A DNA stretch of 64,000 nucleotides from Aphrophora alni. Taxonomy: Eukaryota; Arthropoda; Insecta; Hemiptera; Aphrophoridae. Position numbers and translations under genes: made by a program. The stretch lies in the NCBI GenBank assembly GCA_963513935.1, contig OY740776.1, positions 12,755,745 to 12,819,744 of the forward strand. Reading direction: 5' to 3'. Under the pieces are notes generated by a model that had not been told where the DNA came from, did no database searches, and saw only the letters and a program-made list of their open reading frames with translations. Within the stretch, counting starts at the first letter, position 1. Every line of letters begins with the position of its first letter. Of this stretch, positions 45,415 through 58,967 are shown one piece after another.

Positions 45415-45830
45415 TTAATAGCTACAAACTATACGAATGTAGTCCGTTGGGAAATAGCCAATGGGGGAACAAGAGTAGTGCGCTGTTGTCAATTCGAAGA
45501 ACACCCTGCACGAGGCTAGCCGGAGATCGAGGCTACCGATATCTTGCATGCTAATAGAGTTGCGTAAGTATAAATGGGCAGGTTTCATCTGAGCTGTGAC
45601 CAGCACGTGGAGGGGAGGTAAAGTTTGTAGTTCGAGGCCGCTTGGGGACTGAGGCATTGTAGGGGAAACAGTCAGCGCCGACTACTGTCCACGATTGTTA
45701 GTACCAACACCCAACACAGACTGAGGCGGCCGCTTCCCCCACCACCTCACTGCTGCTTAGACCACGCCTAGACCCACTGCGCACCCAAACTCCACTGCTC
45801 AGATGAAACCTGTCCATTTATAAGTACTGT
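45415..45830. repeat. GC-rich block with inverted repeat arms
   Basis: Arms 45,566-45,594 (agtataaatgggcaggtttc) and 45,797-45,826 are reverse complements around a GC-rich centre containing gcggccgc. Frames are short and unconvincing. Likely a foldback or noncoding element. Confidence 0.6.
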
Positions 45831-47130
45831 AGTTTTTCATGTTTGCTTAGGATGCTCTGATGGTCCTTCAGAGATAGGGTAGAGATAATATTTCGTACCT
45901 TCCCAGAAAGGATTACATGAGAATTTGAAGAAATAACGTGCCACGTAACTGAAAGTAAACAAATAGGCACACATACAGCGAATCCTAATTTTTTCACATC
46001 ATTTGTTATTTTCATTTAATTCTCAAATTTTTCAGTATTACTATTAGTACTAGAAAGACATTACATTCTTGCTTATAATGTTGATACATTTAAAGTGATG
46101 CATTATTTACAACTTCATTAGTAATGTCACAGACAAGAGTGTTTACAACTTGTCTGTGGTAATATTTACCATTAATCAGTGATACTGACATATTTATTTT
46201 ATTTATTTATTTTTTTATTTTAACGATAATTATTATTTCTCCTGTAATAATATGAATAACCCGGTACAATAATTAATAATAATTTAATTGAAATTTACCA
46301 AATTTTCATTTATTTAGTCGAAAAAATATTGTTTTCGTTGGGAAATTTCTAATGATTTATTTACGTGGAAGGAAAGCGGCTACGGATGAATTAAAAAAAA
46401 GTTGTTTGTTAAATTATGATGTATGCATCTGTGGTGGAAATTGAAATGCAGTATTTATGATTTTTCCGAGCGCCTTAAATGACCGTAATTGCAGAAGAAA
46501 CGCAGAACCAAGAGCTGTCACAGCGGAAACGAGTTGGTAAACCTGCACGGTACCTATTGGTTTCTTCAAGGTCAGCTTGTCTACTGCTCCTCTCTCAACA
46601 GTCTACTCGTGGCGCCTTGTTGGTGGATTTTTATAAAAAAAGGCAGAGAGAAATATTCAAAACACGACAATGAAATTAGGTACTCCACAGGCGCATTTGT
46701 GTCGGGGTTTTTTATCATGATTTCAGGAGGGGACAGGAAAGGGTGATTTGGTAATTTATTGTTTTTTATGCATTGGTGTAAAAAAAAAAAATAAATAAAC
46801 GTCCAAAAACAGTGTAAAAATTATATTCATTTCATGATTAAAAAACAACAACATAACTAAACAACATTCTAATAAATTTAAAACGCTAACCTGTGTAATC
46901 AATGTATGTCTTGCAAAAGAGTAAAAAGCCAAGACTGAATATTTTTTAAACGTTTTAAAGAAGGTCTGTTTTAAATTTGTTGTGGGACTTTACTGTACTA
47001 TCTTGGAGGTATATAGTTAAAGCTTTGTCAACCCAGACATTGGAGTAAGAAAACAGTTTAAAGTTAATTAATGAATTTCTGTCTTCTAATTCTCAATCGA
47101 AATAACACATTTTTAACTTTTTTTATATAT

Positions 47131-47134
<4 letters not shown>

Positions 47135-47182
<48 letters not shown>
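47135..47182. repeat. (TA)n microsatellite
   Basis: About 24 TA units in gene B intron 1. Confidence 0.95.
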
Positions 47183-47183
<1 letters not shown>

Positions 47184-47459
47184 CTGGTAATAAACCCATA
47201 ATTTTAAATAGAGCGAAACAATTTCACGAGAGAATTTATTAGGTGTTACTCAAATTGTCCTCTTCGAGTAGTTATTAGAACTACGCAAATGATATAAGTG
47301 TTACCTCAACAAAAATTTTCCCTACTAAAGCGAACGTTTTACAAAATTTATTTATTTTCGTAAGATTTTTGTTTCCGAGATATTTATTGCGATTTTTGTG
47401 CACAATTTATTAATTATCATATTTAGTTGTATCTGATCATGTGTTTGTATATTATGCAG

Positions 47460-47612
47460 AGTCCCACGCCTGCAGAAGGATGGTATACAATTAGGGATGC
47501 TACGAAGTATGGAAGCCCATGTCCTCAGAAACCATTTTTTGGGAAAGGTGAAGATCCAACTGCCACATTTGGAAATGAAGACTGTTTATTTATAAACGTG
47601 TTTACACCCAAT
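47460..47612 (+). CDS. gene B exon 2
   Basis: 51 codons with A-T-K-Y-G-S-P-C-P and N-E-D-C-L-F-I-N-V-F-T-P. Acceptor atgcag, donor gtaagt. Confidence 0.92.
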
Positions 47613-47882
47613 GTAAGTAGAAATTTAAATTTATCAAAGTAGTCTAGAAAACTTCCACATCTTACAACCTGACAAGATGTGATTGATGTCTGATGTTATT
47701 TAAAGTAGTGCAAATGTAATCATAATGTGATACCATGGTCTTTAAAATTGTTGTTTACAGATATTATTAACATTTTTAATTATTCAGAAATGTATTCATT
47801 GAAACAATTTGTCTTCATAAAGTATTTGATTATTACATAGAACTATATGTAGGTACAGATAGATAATAATTTTTTAAAACTT

Positions 47883-48375
47883 TTGCTTAAGTTTGGATTC
47901 AGAAGTCTCTGTGAGGAACTCAAAATGAAAAACTGTGTATCAGGTTTGTGTTTTGTGTCTAGGGTTCTCACTCTAGAGAAAAATAACACTGCTAGGAAAT
48001 TTGCGCCGACACCAACCTTTGTTCAACGGTTTGATGCTCATCTTTTACAAAATATCATCACTTGTGACGAAACCTGGATCTTTCAGGAGGATCGAGATAT
48101 CAAAGGATAGTTATTTCATTGGAAAACACAGTCAATACCAAGAGTGAATGAGATGGTTACAGCAAGCCCAAATTAATAGTCTTGCTTGAATGTAATCCGG
48201 AAGGCACAGCATTTAAGCAGCTATATTATAAGGACGACCTGAGACTATGAAAGCTGAGAGATAGTGTGGAAAAAAAACTACCATAACTGTGGAGAAATAC
48301 GATTATTTTTATTCCTAATCAGGGAAATGTGTTTGCTCACTCAGCATTTTTTTGTGGAGCTGTTTTTAAACTACA
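47883..48375 (+). pseudogene. mariner transposase fossil
   Basis: An open stretch of 75 codons includes C-E-E-L-K-M, VSRVLTLEKN (compare the mariner V-P-R-L-T-E-Q-K block) and NIITCDETWIFQEDRDIKG, the mariner ITGDETW motif with the first catalytic Asp. After a stop, the next readable parts are WKTQSIPR and, in another frame, KLRDSVEKKLP-LWRN and NQGNVFAHSAFF, where the HHDNAPAH Asp has been lost. Multiple stops and frameshifts make it dead. Confidence 0.75.
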
Positions 48376-48386
48376 CATACATTGTG

Positions 48387-48620
48387 TAAAACGAAAACTC
48401 GAACACAACATCTCACAAAAATTACGTTTATTTCATCAAACGCGTTTCAACGACAAAATCGCCATCCTCAGTGATACACGAGCTACAACAACAAAGGTTA
48501 AAGGTTATAGTTTTGTTATTGTAGTTCATGTATCACTGAGGATGGCGACTTTGTCGGTGAAACGCGTTTGATGAAATAAACGTAATTTTTGTGAGAACTT
48601 GTGTTAGAGTTTTTGTTTTA
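48387..48620. mobile_element. foldback element related to 16,608-16,864
   Basis: Arms 48,387-48,495 and 48,511-48,620 are near-perfect reverse complements. Each arm carries cactgaggatggcgac, a short loop, gtcg and tgaaacgcgttt, i.e. a CUGANGA core, hairpin and GAAAC with palindromic acgcgt. Confidence 0.85.
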
Positions 48621-49119
48621 CATGATATTATCTCACAAGTAAAGCTCAATATTTTTTATACACATACATTACTACTCAGGCATATCCTTCATATTGGACA
48701 AATGACTTTTTCTTTTTCCGAAAATGGAACATGTGCTTAAGGGAACACAATTTTAGTCAGTTGATGTAGTAAAGAAGAAACAATGGTTGTGGTAAAACAG
48801 CTGAGAGAAACTGATTTTAAAGAATATACATATTCAATTACAAACACATAAATAATGCTGAGATATTGTATCAGTGTAGTTATTTAATTGACACACCTCT
48901 TATATACAGTTTACATTCATAAATTAAAATTATAACAACAAAATTCACGATTATCAAAACATAACCTCAACCAGTCTTGCTATGAATCAGCTGTGTCTGA
49001 ATCAGCTGTTCAAAAATGTTATTAAAATGAATTTAAAACCCGCTTGTTCTTATTTTTATCATTAATATTTTTATTTCAGTAATAATATATAATTATAAAT
49101 TATGCTTTATCTGTTAAAG

Positions 49120-49267
49120 GTTAGTGTCAACAACTATTTACCAGTAATGGTTTTTATTCATGGTGGTGCGTTTTTTGCTGGGTCTTTTGACTACTTTGCT
49201 GGACCAGAATATCTCCTGGATAAAGATATTGTTCTGGTTGGTATGAACTACAGGCTAGGAGCGTTAG
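49120..49267 (+). CDS. gene B exon 3
   Basis: PVMVFIHGGAF (oxyanion hole) through M-N-Y-R-L-G-A-L-G. 148 nt, as in gene A. Confidence 0.92.
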
Positions 49268-50723
<1,456 letters not shown>

Positions 50724-50775
50724 TAATGCTTCCGAAGTAGAAATGTAAAATTATGACTACTTTTATTATATTTAG

Positions 50776-50972
50776 GCTTATTTCATGCTGCAATTTCCCA
50801 AAGTGGTACAGCGCTCTGCAAGGGGGTTGTAGTTTTACCAGGTGTCTCCATGAAGAATTCACAGTTGCTCGCACAAGCATTTGGTTGCCCTTATAACAGT
50901 TCCAACACGTTAATCACTTGTTTGCGTAATGTACCTGCTGAAAATTTCACAAATTTTAACTTCGATTTCAGT
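50776..50972 (+). CDS. gene B exon 5
   Basis: GLFHAAISQSGTAL, C-L-R-N-V-P-A, ending F-D-F-S. 197 nt, as in gene A, after an 87-nt intron. Confidence 0.92.
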
Positions 50973-53102
50973 GTAAGTGAAATTTTAACATAGAATATTG
51001 TTATCATTTTAATTTGTTTGCTTTTGGAATATTTTAGGAGTAACCTAGTCCTCTAAAAAAATAAAATAAAATTTTATAGTAGATATTAAATAATTTTCTT
51101 TATAAAAATAAAACAAAGAATGGATTTTGATAAAATTTAAATATTTATTTCTTAATGTTTAAGAACTCGGGTCTTTTTTTAAACAAAACCCTAGCAATAG
51201 GAAAAATTTATAAGAAAACAACTTGTCCTCTAATCTAAGGGCATCTTTGGTAAGGAATATTAAAATATTTCAAAAAGTGTAAGGTGAATATTTGACAGGT
51301 TATGTTAGGTTACGTTTTCTAAAGAAGACCCAAAAACTAAAAGTGGTTATCAAAACTAAAGAAATAACGTTAGTATACATTTTTATATGGATGTAAAATC
51401 GGAGGACCCGAAATCGACTTTGTCAGTTAATCCTTTTCAATTTACTCCAAAAATTCAAATTACTATTGGTAAATTCTAATCTATTGAGTGTAATAAATCT
51501 CTGTTATATGATATTACAGAAACTCGAAATTCACAACTTTTAAATTTCGGTAAACACTTGAAAATGATGAATATATGTTATCTGTAAAACTATACATAAG
51601 TATTTCTGACATTTTATTAGGTAAATATTAATCTTTACTTGTTTTCATAGTTTAAGGAAAATTATTTTGAAATTGAGTTGTATTTCATTTTTTATGTCTC
51701 AATATATCGTCTGGAGTTCTTATATCTGTTCAGCGCACTACAGCTCAAACGTGCGGACCGATTTTAATCAAATTTCGTACTTGAACATATTTTGGCCGTA
51801 CATAGAAACTTTTTATATTTTTTAGCTGTCATAAAAAAGCCTCTAAAAACAAAACGGATTGGTCATCATTTGTTCAAAAATCCCGGTCGTGAGTTATTGA
51901 TAGCTTAAAAATCTGCCATAAAAGACGTAATTTCTCAAAGTAGGCTTTACCGATTTCGATCAAATTAGTGAGTTATATCAGTAGTAAACAAAATTATAAG
52001 TATTATCGTTCAGGAATAATTGGTAAAAACAAAACAAAACAAAAAACTGAGTATTAAACCATGAGTACTGTAATAATTAAAAACTCGTTTTTAATCAAAT
52101 ATTATTGAAACTAAACGAAGCGAAGACCAGTGCATATTTAAATCTCAATTTGAGGAGTGAGTGCCAGCATGTATGCTGAACCTTAGACTCTATAAAAGGC
52201 GGAGGTTTTGGTAAATAAAAATATAGATTACATTAATGGTTCCAAGAATCACCACAAACATGATAGGTTATGTGTTCTTATATATAATAATACTTAAATT
52301 GTACAATATAAGACTAAGATTAGATAAATATCCTTATGACGTGTGGCATTTCTCTACTGGCCCTCGCTCCGCCGAACGGAATTTTACTTGGATTAATACT
52401 ATTTATACTGATGACCGACAGTACTTGATAGAATTCCATTTTATTCAAATAAAATACACACAGATATCTGTAAAATTCTATATTTATTAGGTCTATCCGA
52501 CCAAGGTTTCGCCAGTTATGGCATTAACGAGGCACAAAGACTAATCCTAAGAAGAAATATTACACAATTTCAGACCAACCTCACAAGTCGCTTTACATGA
52601 CAATGGAACCTGTAGCCGGGAAACCCAGTAAGTCATAAGCAATTGTAGACATGCTTTGAGGTTGAAGTAGTGGAGTAAAAGACAAGAATTCTGTTTGGTC
52701 ATTTAAGCCTCGTAACTGGTGAAACCATGGTCGGCTAGACCTAACAAATGTAGAATTTTACAAAAGAATTTCTCTGTGTTTTATTTCAATTACTTGGATT
52801 ATCTTTGTAAAAGTTTGGGTCGCTTCGCTCCTACACTCTTTACGACGCTTTTATGGAATAAGCGAAGCAAGCTTATAGATTGTTTATCTCAAACTGATGA
52901 CCTTGGAACACACACACACAAAACATCTCCTTTTTCAGTGACATTTATCGAATATTTTCGGTAGGTTTTTATTTGATTTGGTTGGGAGAAAATGGGTCGA
53001 ATGTTGTAAAACTGTTTAAATGAAAATTATCTTTCCTTATGGAATCAGTTCAATTAAACAGCGTTGTAAAAGTGCATTGAAAATATTAATGTTTAGTTTC
53101 AG
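50973..53102 (+). other. gene B intron 5
   Basis: 2.1 kb. 52,455-52,780 is a foldback element; 52,540-53,102 recurs inverted at 3,329-3,897. Recurring aaatttgatcaaa / ttgagaaat-type tracts at about 51,750-51,960. No gene. Confidence 0.6.
52455..52780. mobile_element. foldback element with about 70-bp arms
   Basis: Left arm (about 52,455-52,525, attaggtctatccgaccaag) and right arm (about 52,705-52,780) are reverse complements. Only one arm and part of the centre are present in the inverted copy at 3.6-3.9 kb. Confidence 0.75.
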
Positions 53103-53256
53103 AAATCAAAAACAGCACAATTACAATTATATTTCCTTCCTCATATTGAAGGAAAAGGTGAGGATGCTTTTCTGACTGGACGTCCTTCAGATCAAATAAC
53201 ATCTGTCCCGTGGATTGCGGGATTCAACTCGGAAGAAGGATCAATGCAGGTTTCTG
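53103..53256 (+). CDS. gene B exon 6 (catalytic acid exon)
   Basis: L-P-H-I-E-G-K-G-E-D-A-F-L and VPWIAGFNSEEG. 154 nt, donor gtaag. Confidence 0.92.
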
Positions 53257-53994
53257 GTAAGAAATTAAATTCATAATTATTTAGAAACCAAATAACAATT
53301 TGTGTAAAGTACAGATTAGTTTTGTTATAGAATAGTAAAAAAGATCGTTACATTTGAAAATATGAGACATAGGTTAAATGTTCTGTTGAGTCAAATATGC
53401 AACTCAATTCTAAGCTATATTTGATTATCATTTACAATCAATTGTATTTGTAGAGGTATTATACAGGATGTTTCAAAAAATATGTGCTCCAAATATGGGG
53501 AAGTAATTCAGGGGCTTAAAATTAAGAATGAACTTCTTGTAGACATGTGTCCAAAAATACTATTTTCTCCTTAGGTCAACTATTTTCTATTTTTCTGAAA
53601 ACTAATGATAACTTTAGAAATTATTAAGATATCAGTCTAATGACGTATACAAAACGTACTTAATATACAGGGTGTATGAAAAGACCACAATATTAATAAG
53701 TTTAGGCGTTAGGATAAAAAGAGAGTTTTAAAGAAGCTACTCCAAGAGGTTTACTAATAATTCTAACAATTCTTTTAAAATTCTCCGATTGAGAACTATA
53801 ATACATATTAGTATAACTAAATAAAGTATTAAAAAGTTAAACACTTTCTATTCCTGGCTCATCACATAGACTAAACTAAGATACTAGTTGTTCTAATTAG
53901 TAACAACTACGAAGACAGTTGTTTGTTGCAATGTTTATCACAAATTTTAAAACATAACTTGTAACATAAACTTGTACGTTTCCATATTTTTCAG
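53257..53994 (+). other. gene B intron 6
   Basis: 738 nt. Has two mariner-type end motifs (about 53,464 and 53,665) and a single copy of the unit that forms the 132-bp array at the left edge of the window (about 53,700-53,840). Confidence 0.7.
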
Positions 53995-54179
53995 CGATGT
54001 TGAAGAATGACATGGATAAAAGCTTAAGTAACATGAATCAAAATTTTGATAAAATAATGAGAATGTCCTTAATGTTATACGAACGAACAGAAACCTCTAA
54101 GGATATCGTCAAGAAGATCAGATCCTTTTACTTCGGTGACAAAGAAATCAACAAAGACGTTACCAAAGATCTAATCAAT
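53995..54179 (+). CDS. gene B exon 7
   Basis: 185 nt, coding N-D-M-D-K-S-L-S-N-M-N-Q-N-F-D-K and F-Y-F-G-D-K-E-I-N-K-D. Acceptor ttttcag, donor gtaagt. Confidence 0.92.
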
Positions 54180-57083
54180 GTAAGTAAAACAAGGAATTAA
54201 GTTAATTTGATAGAGGACTGTTTTAAAATTTTTTTTTTTACAAAGTTGGTAATCCGATAACAGTACTGGTTTACATTTTTCTCGGCTTTAATAAACCGAA
54301 TTTTAATATGCCGTCCGTCCGTTGTAAACATGATAGTGGCCACAAAATTAATAAAGGTTCATGCTATTTGCTACAAGGGACTATAGTGTGCTCACATAAA
54401 ACCTTATTGAAAAATCGACTTGAAAATATCAAAATGGCGGCCATTTTTAATAATTTTACGTTCATGTCTCATGCGTTATTTACAATAAATCTGACAAGAT
54501 TGTGTAAATTTCAATTCTGCATGCAATGGTACCAATCCCACATCTCTACGATGACAAACATCGAAATTATTGTCAAAAATATAATTTAAAATCATGACTT
54601 CCTAATAAAATCTGATATTCATAAAGTTACAAAATCCGTCTAGTCTGAATCACCGACACGAATGTAGCGAGTGGAAGCTCCTCTCATATGTACAGCTTTG
54701 AGGCCCATTGGAGTCAAGATATTGATAAGAAAGAATCGAGTGAAAACTATTTATAATACTTATTTTGTATATCATTTTTATCTCAGCTAGGAATGATATA
54801 ATTAAAATGAGTACTGTACATTGTTTCCGCTTTTCTCAACGTCGTTAATCTCATGTTTGTTGACGCGTTTCGGATACACTCCATTCTCAAAACATTTAAT
54901 AGTACTGATCTTTCTACGTTTGGACTCGGTTTTTTAAGCAACTCGTTACTCCTACTCTTCCCTCCTCCTTTTTAATTTGTTTCTGATTAGTCTACCCCCT
55001 CTCTCTACCAATGTTTCTGATCTCTTCCCCCCCTTTTGAAAAACTCTTGAAAATTTAAAAAATATCGTCTCCTTTTGAATTTATTTCTTTATTATTAATT
55101 TAGTGTCCTGCTCTTTGTTGATTGCTACATCTCCTTTATTTTACTGCTCAACTCTCTGCTTTCAGTTAAATACATATACTGTGGCTGTCTGTTCTTTGTT
55201 AACTGCTACCACTTATTTACTCTACTTCTCAACTCCCTCTGTTTTCTGTTAAACACATATACTCTGGATGTCTGATCTTTGTTGGTGGCAACCTCTCCTT
55301 TACTCTACTGCTCAGCTCTCTCTTTGTTTTCAGTTAAATACATATACTGTGGCTGTCTGCTCTTTGTTAACTGCTACCACTTATTTACTCTACTTCTCAA
55401 CTCCCTCTGTTTTCTGTTAAACACATATACTATGGCTGTCTGCTCTTTGTTGGTGGTTACCCCTCCTTCACTCTACTGCTCAACTCTATCTGCTTTCAGT
55501 TACATACATATATTATGGCTGTCTGCTCTTTGTTGGTGGCTACTCTCTTTTACTCTACTGCTCAACTCTCTCTGTTTTCAGTTAAATACATATACTGTGA
55601 CTGTCTGCTCTGTGTTGGTGGCAACCTCTTCTTTACTCTACTGCTCAACTCTCTCTGTTTTCAGTTGTACACATATACTATGGCTGTCTGCTCTTTGTTG
55701 GTGGTTACCCCTCCTTTACTCTACTGCTCAACTCTCTCTGTTTTCAGTTACATACATATACTATGACTGACTGCTCTTAGTTGGTGGCTACCTCTCCTTT
55801 ACTCTACTGCTCAACTATCTCTGTTTTCAGTTACATAGCCTACATATACTGTAGCTGGCTGTTCTTAGTTGGTGGCCACCTCTTCTTTACTCTACTGCTC
55901 AACTCTCTCTGTTTTCCGTTGTACACATATACTATGGCTGTCTGCTCTTTGTTGGTGGTTACCCCTCCTTTACTCTACTGCTCAACTCTCTCTGTTTTCA
56001 GTTACATACATATACTATGACTGACTGCTCTTAGTTGGTGGCCACCTCTTCTTTACTCTACTGCTCAACTCTCTCTGTTTTCAGTTGTACACATATACTA
56101 TGGCTGTCTGCTCTTTGTTGGTGGTTACCCCTCCTTTACTCTACTGCTCAACTCTCTCTGTTTTCAGTTACATACATATACTATGACTGACTGCTCTTAG
56201 TTGGTGGCTACCTCTCCTTTACTCTACTGCTCAACTATCTCTGTTTTCAGTTGTACACATATAATATGGCTGTCTGCTCTTTGTTAGTGGCAACCTCTCC
56301 TTTACTCTACTGCTCAACTCTCTCTGTTTTCAGTTAATACATATACTGTGACTCTCTGCTCTTTGTTAGTGGCAACCTCTCCTTTACTCTACTGCCCAAC
56401 TCTCTCTGTTTTCAGTTAATACATATACTGTGACTCTCTGCTCTTTGTTAGTGGCAACCTCTCCTTTACTCTACTGCCCAACTCTCTCTGTTTTCAGTTA
56501 ATACATATACTGTGACTCTCTGCTCTTTGTTAGTGGCAACCTCTCCTTTACTCTACTGCTCAACTCTCTCTGTTTTCAGTTAATACATATAATATGGCTG
56601 TCTGCTCTTTGTTAGTGGCAACCTCTTCTTTACTCTACTGCCCAACTCTCTCTGTTTTCAGTTAATACATATACTGTGACTCTCTGCTCTTTGTTAGTGG
56701 CAACCTCTCCTTTACTCTACTGCTCAACTCTCTCTGTTTTCAGTTACATACATATACTATGACTGACGGCTCTTAGTTGGTGGCTACCTCTCCTTTACTC
56801 TACTGCTCAACTCTCTCTGTTTTCAGTTACATACATATACTATGACTGACTGCTCTTAGTTGGTGGCTACCTCTCCTTTACTCTACTGCCCAACTATCTC
56901 TGTTTTCAGTTACATACCCTACGTATACTGTAGCTGGCTGTTCTTAGTTAGTGCTACCACTTCTTTACTCTACTGCCCAACTATCTCTGTTTTTAGTTAC
57001 ATACCCTACGTATACTGTAGCTGGCTGTTCTTAGTTAGTGCTACCACTTCTTTACTCTACTGCCCAACTCTCTCTGTTTTCAG
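54180..57083 (+). other. gene B intron 7
   Basis: 2.9 kb. The first 900 bp are ordinary AT-rich sequence with a CT-rich run near 54,950-55,060. The last 1.95 kb is the 83-bp minisatellite, which ends exactly at the exon 8 acceptor. Confidence 0.7.
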
Positions 57084-57086
57084 TTG
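55130..57086 (+). repeat. 83-bp minisatellite carrying the exon 8 splice acceptor, about 24 copies
   Basis: Each unit contains a pyrimidine tract and acceptor (ctctctgttttcag) followed by tt-rich sequence; many units continue ttgtacaca, which are the first nine bases of exon 8. The last unit supplies the real acceptor (cag 57,081-57,083). Landmarks recur at 55,741, 55,824, 55,995, 56,078 and 56,161 (83 bp; one unit has a 5-bp insert). Some stretches repeat as 166-bp dimers. Several acceptors are mutated (ttttctg, ttttccg). Open frames of up to 163 codons over the array are by-products of the pyrimidine-rich unit. Confidence 0.95.
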
Positions 57087-57222
57087 TACACAGACCAGAA
57101 ATATCTCTATCCTACGACTGAGTCTCTCCGTCTCCACAAAGGTCCTGCCTATTTGTATTACTTCGGCTTCAAGAGTAGAGATTCATCCTCAAAAGTGTTT
57201 GGCAATCCAGTGGACGACCTTG
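57084..57222 (+). CDS. gene B exon 8
   Basis: Y-L-Y-P-T-T-E-S-L-R-L-H and A-Y-L-Y-Y-F-G-F-K. 139 nt, as in gene A. Donor gtaaat. Confidence 0.9.
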
Positions 57223-58348
57223 GTAAATAGTTTGACTCATATTTAAATAAAATTATTATAATTTTGATCCAATTTATTCCATCTACAAAAACTTTGTTAG
57301 TTTTAATATTTTCAGTTTTGATTTTTTAAAGGAGATTCTTGCTTTAAGGTAGTTGTTTAAGTTGAACGATTACTCAAAATGTTCTTCGAAAGAAATCAGC
57401 TGTTACCAAAAAACTAGTTAAAAACATCTGTGCAAGTGAACATAATATATTAATAAATAACCGACTTAACTTAATTTATCTTTTTTTCTTCGAGGAGGTT
57501 TGGACTTTACTGTAAGAGGACCGACGTTACGTGCCCGTACTCTCCTTAAGGTATCACAACCCAATTCCTTTTCTTCAGTGCGCATCCCGGAACTGCGTAT
57601 GGATTACTTCACACTGGCGTCTGCAGTTCGCGATAGACTCGTCTTCCATACCTAGTGATTTATTAGTTGATCTACTCAAAAGTCGAAATCAGTCTCTTTT
57701 TGTATCGGGATGAAATTTATGAAGTTTTCGTCAGCGAGATAATTCTCTTTAGCCCTCATCATAACAAGTAATCGGGTTCTCAATTCCGACCACAGATTTC
57801 CTCAACACCTTTTTATCCACTTGGCACCTTGGGGGAAAATAATGTATATTAAACTGTCTCTACAATAAAGACACTTTAGTTGTCCTTTGATCTAGGAACG
57901 GTGTAGATAGGCTGGAAAATCTCCATCTCAGTAAATACTTGTGTCAGTTAAAAATATACTTCCCTATAGCTTCTGTCAGGTCACTTGGGAATATTTGGAA
58001 TCAGTTTCTTCGTCCAGTTTAGTTCTCCGTGCACACCATACATCTTGTTTGCCTTGAGATAGCAATTCGTTCCTTTTCTTTATCCCAGTTTTCTATAATG
58101 AGGTCGATAATGGTTTCCAGCCATTATCCTACCAGTCCATACGCGCTGATCGTTATACTCCTCGGTATAAAGGGGTAGAATATGGTTGGATTTAATACTC
58201 AGCATATAACACCTTTATCTTCTGCCTCTGGGACCATCTAACCTGACATAACCTAACTTGAAACAGATGGCTAAATATCTGAATATTCTATTATGTGAAA
58301 ATAATTTTATTTCATTTTGTGTAATAATTGTGTTGCCTCATTTTACAG
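57223..58348 (+). other. gene B intron 8
   Basis: 1.1 kb. The middle (about 57,490-58,240) is less AT-rich and may be a mobile element fragment, but no domain is recognisable in its frames. Confidence 0.45.
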
Positions 58349-58480
58349 GTGTATCACACGCGGATGATTTGATGTATTTATTCCCTTTCAAATCATTTTT
58401 CCCAACCGTACAGAAACTGATGCTGAGAAACAATGTTCTCAGCAATTGATTGAACTGTGGACAAATTTTGCAAAATATAG
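58349..58480 (+). pseudogene. gene B exon 9, frameshifted
   Basis: 132 nt. It starts GVSHADDLMYLFPF in frame, then loses one A in the P-N codons (about 58,404) relative to gene A. The frame ends at TGA 58,447-58,449, while the alternative frame continues as conserved sequence (A-E-K-Q, I-E-L-W-T-N-F-A-K-Y). Acceptor ttacag, donor gtaagt. Confidence 0.9.
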
Positions 58481-58918
58481 GTAAGTTTGGTGGTTTAAAA
58501 ATGGAAGAAAACGTTTTTAAAGTTTCATTCCAATTTTTCAATTCCACTTTAGTCTCTACATTTGGAAACTCTGCTACGCCGATTTCGTACATTTAGTTAT
58601 CTCCAATTACATAAACCAAATCTAAACATAATTTTAATAAAAAAATACTCTACCCTTCATTTACAGATTGATCAGTGTATTTTCTTTTATATATGTCTAG
58701 ATTTAACAATTTAATTCTGTAAAATCCTTATGAAATTAATTTTCTTGTTCTTAACCTAAATTTATTATTCTAAATCGACGTTAATAATTTTTCCTTTGCA
58801 TTTTTCATTCTCAGCCTATTTTTCATATAAATCATATTCTTTTATAGATAGTTTAGGTAATTATTTAAAATCCATTTCAAATATTTCCCTAGACTCTTTT
58901 CATTCTGAAACTCTTTTT

Positions 58919-58965
<47 letters not shown>
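58919..58965. repeat. (TA)n microsatellite
   Basis: About 23 TA units. A short Ile-Tyr frame across it is not a gene. Confidence 0.95.

Positions 58966-58967
<2 letters not shown>

Larger units (their letters stand above)
47613..49119 (+). other. gene B intron 2
   Basis: 1.5 kb with a mariner transposase fossil (47,883-48,375) followed directly by a foldback element (48,387-48,620). The rest is AT-rich. Confidence 0.6.

Noticed and set aside
54830..54900. Another hammerhead (tttcgg with acgcgt, minus strand)
   Set aside because: The CUGANGA core is not present, only the GAAAC-palindrome half
55279..57246. Open frames of up to 163 codons in the 83-bp array
   Set aside because: Products of a stop-poor pyrimidine-rich repeat that reads open in several frames; no domain, and the region is intronic
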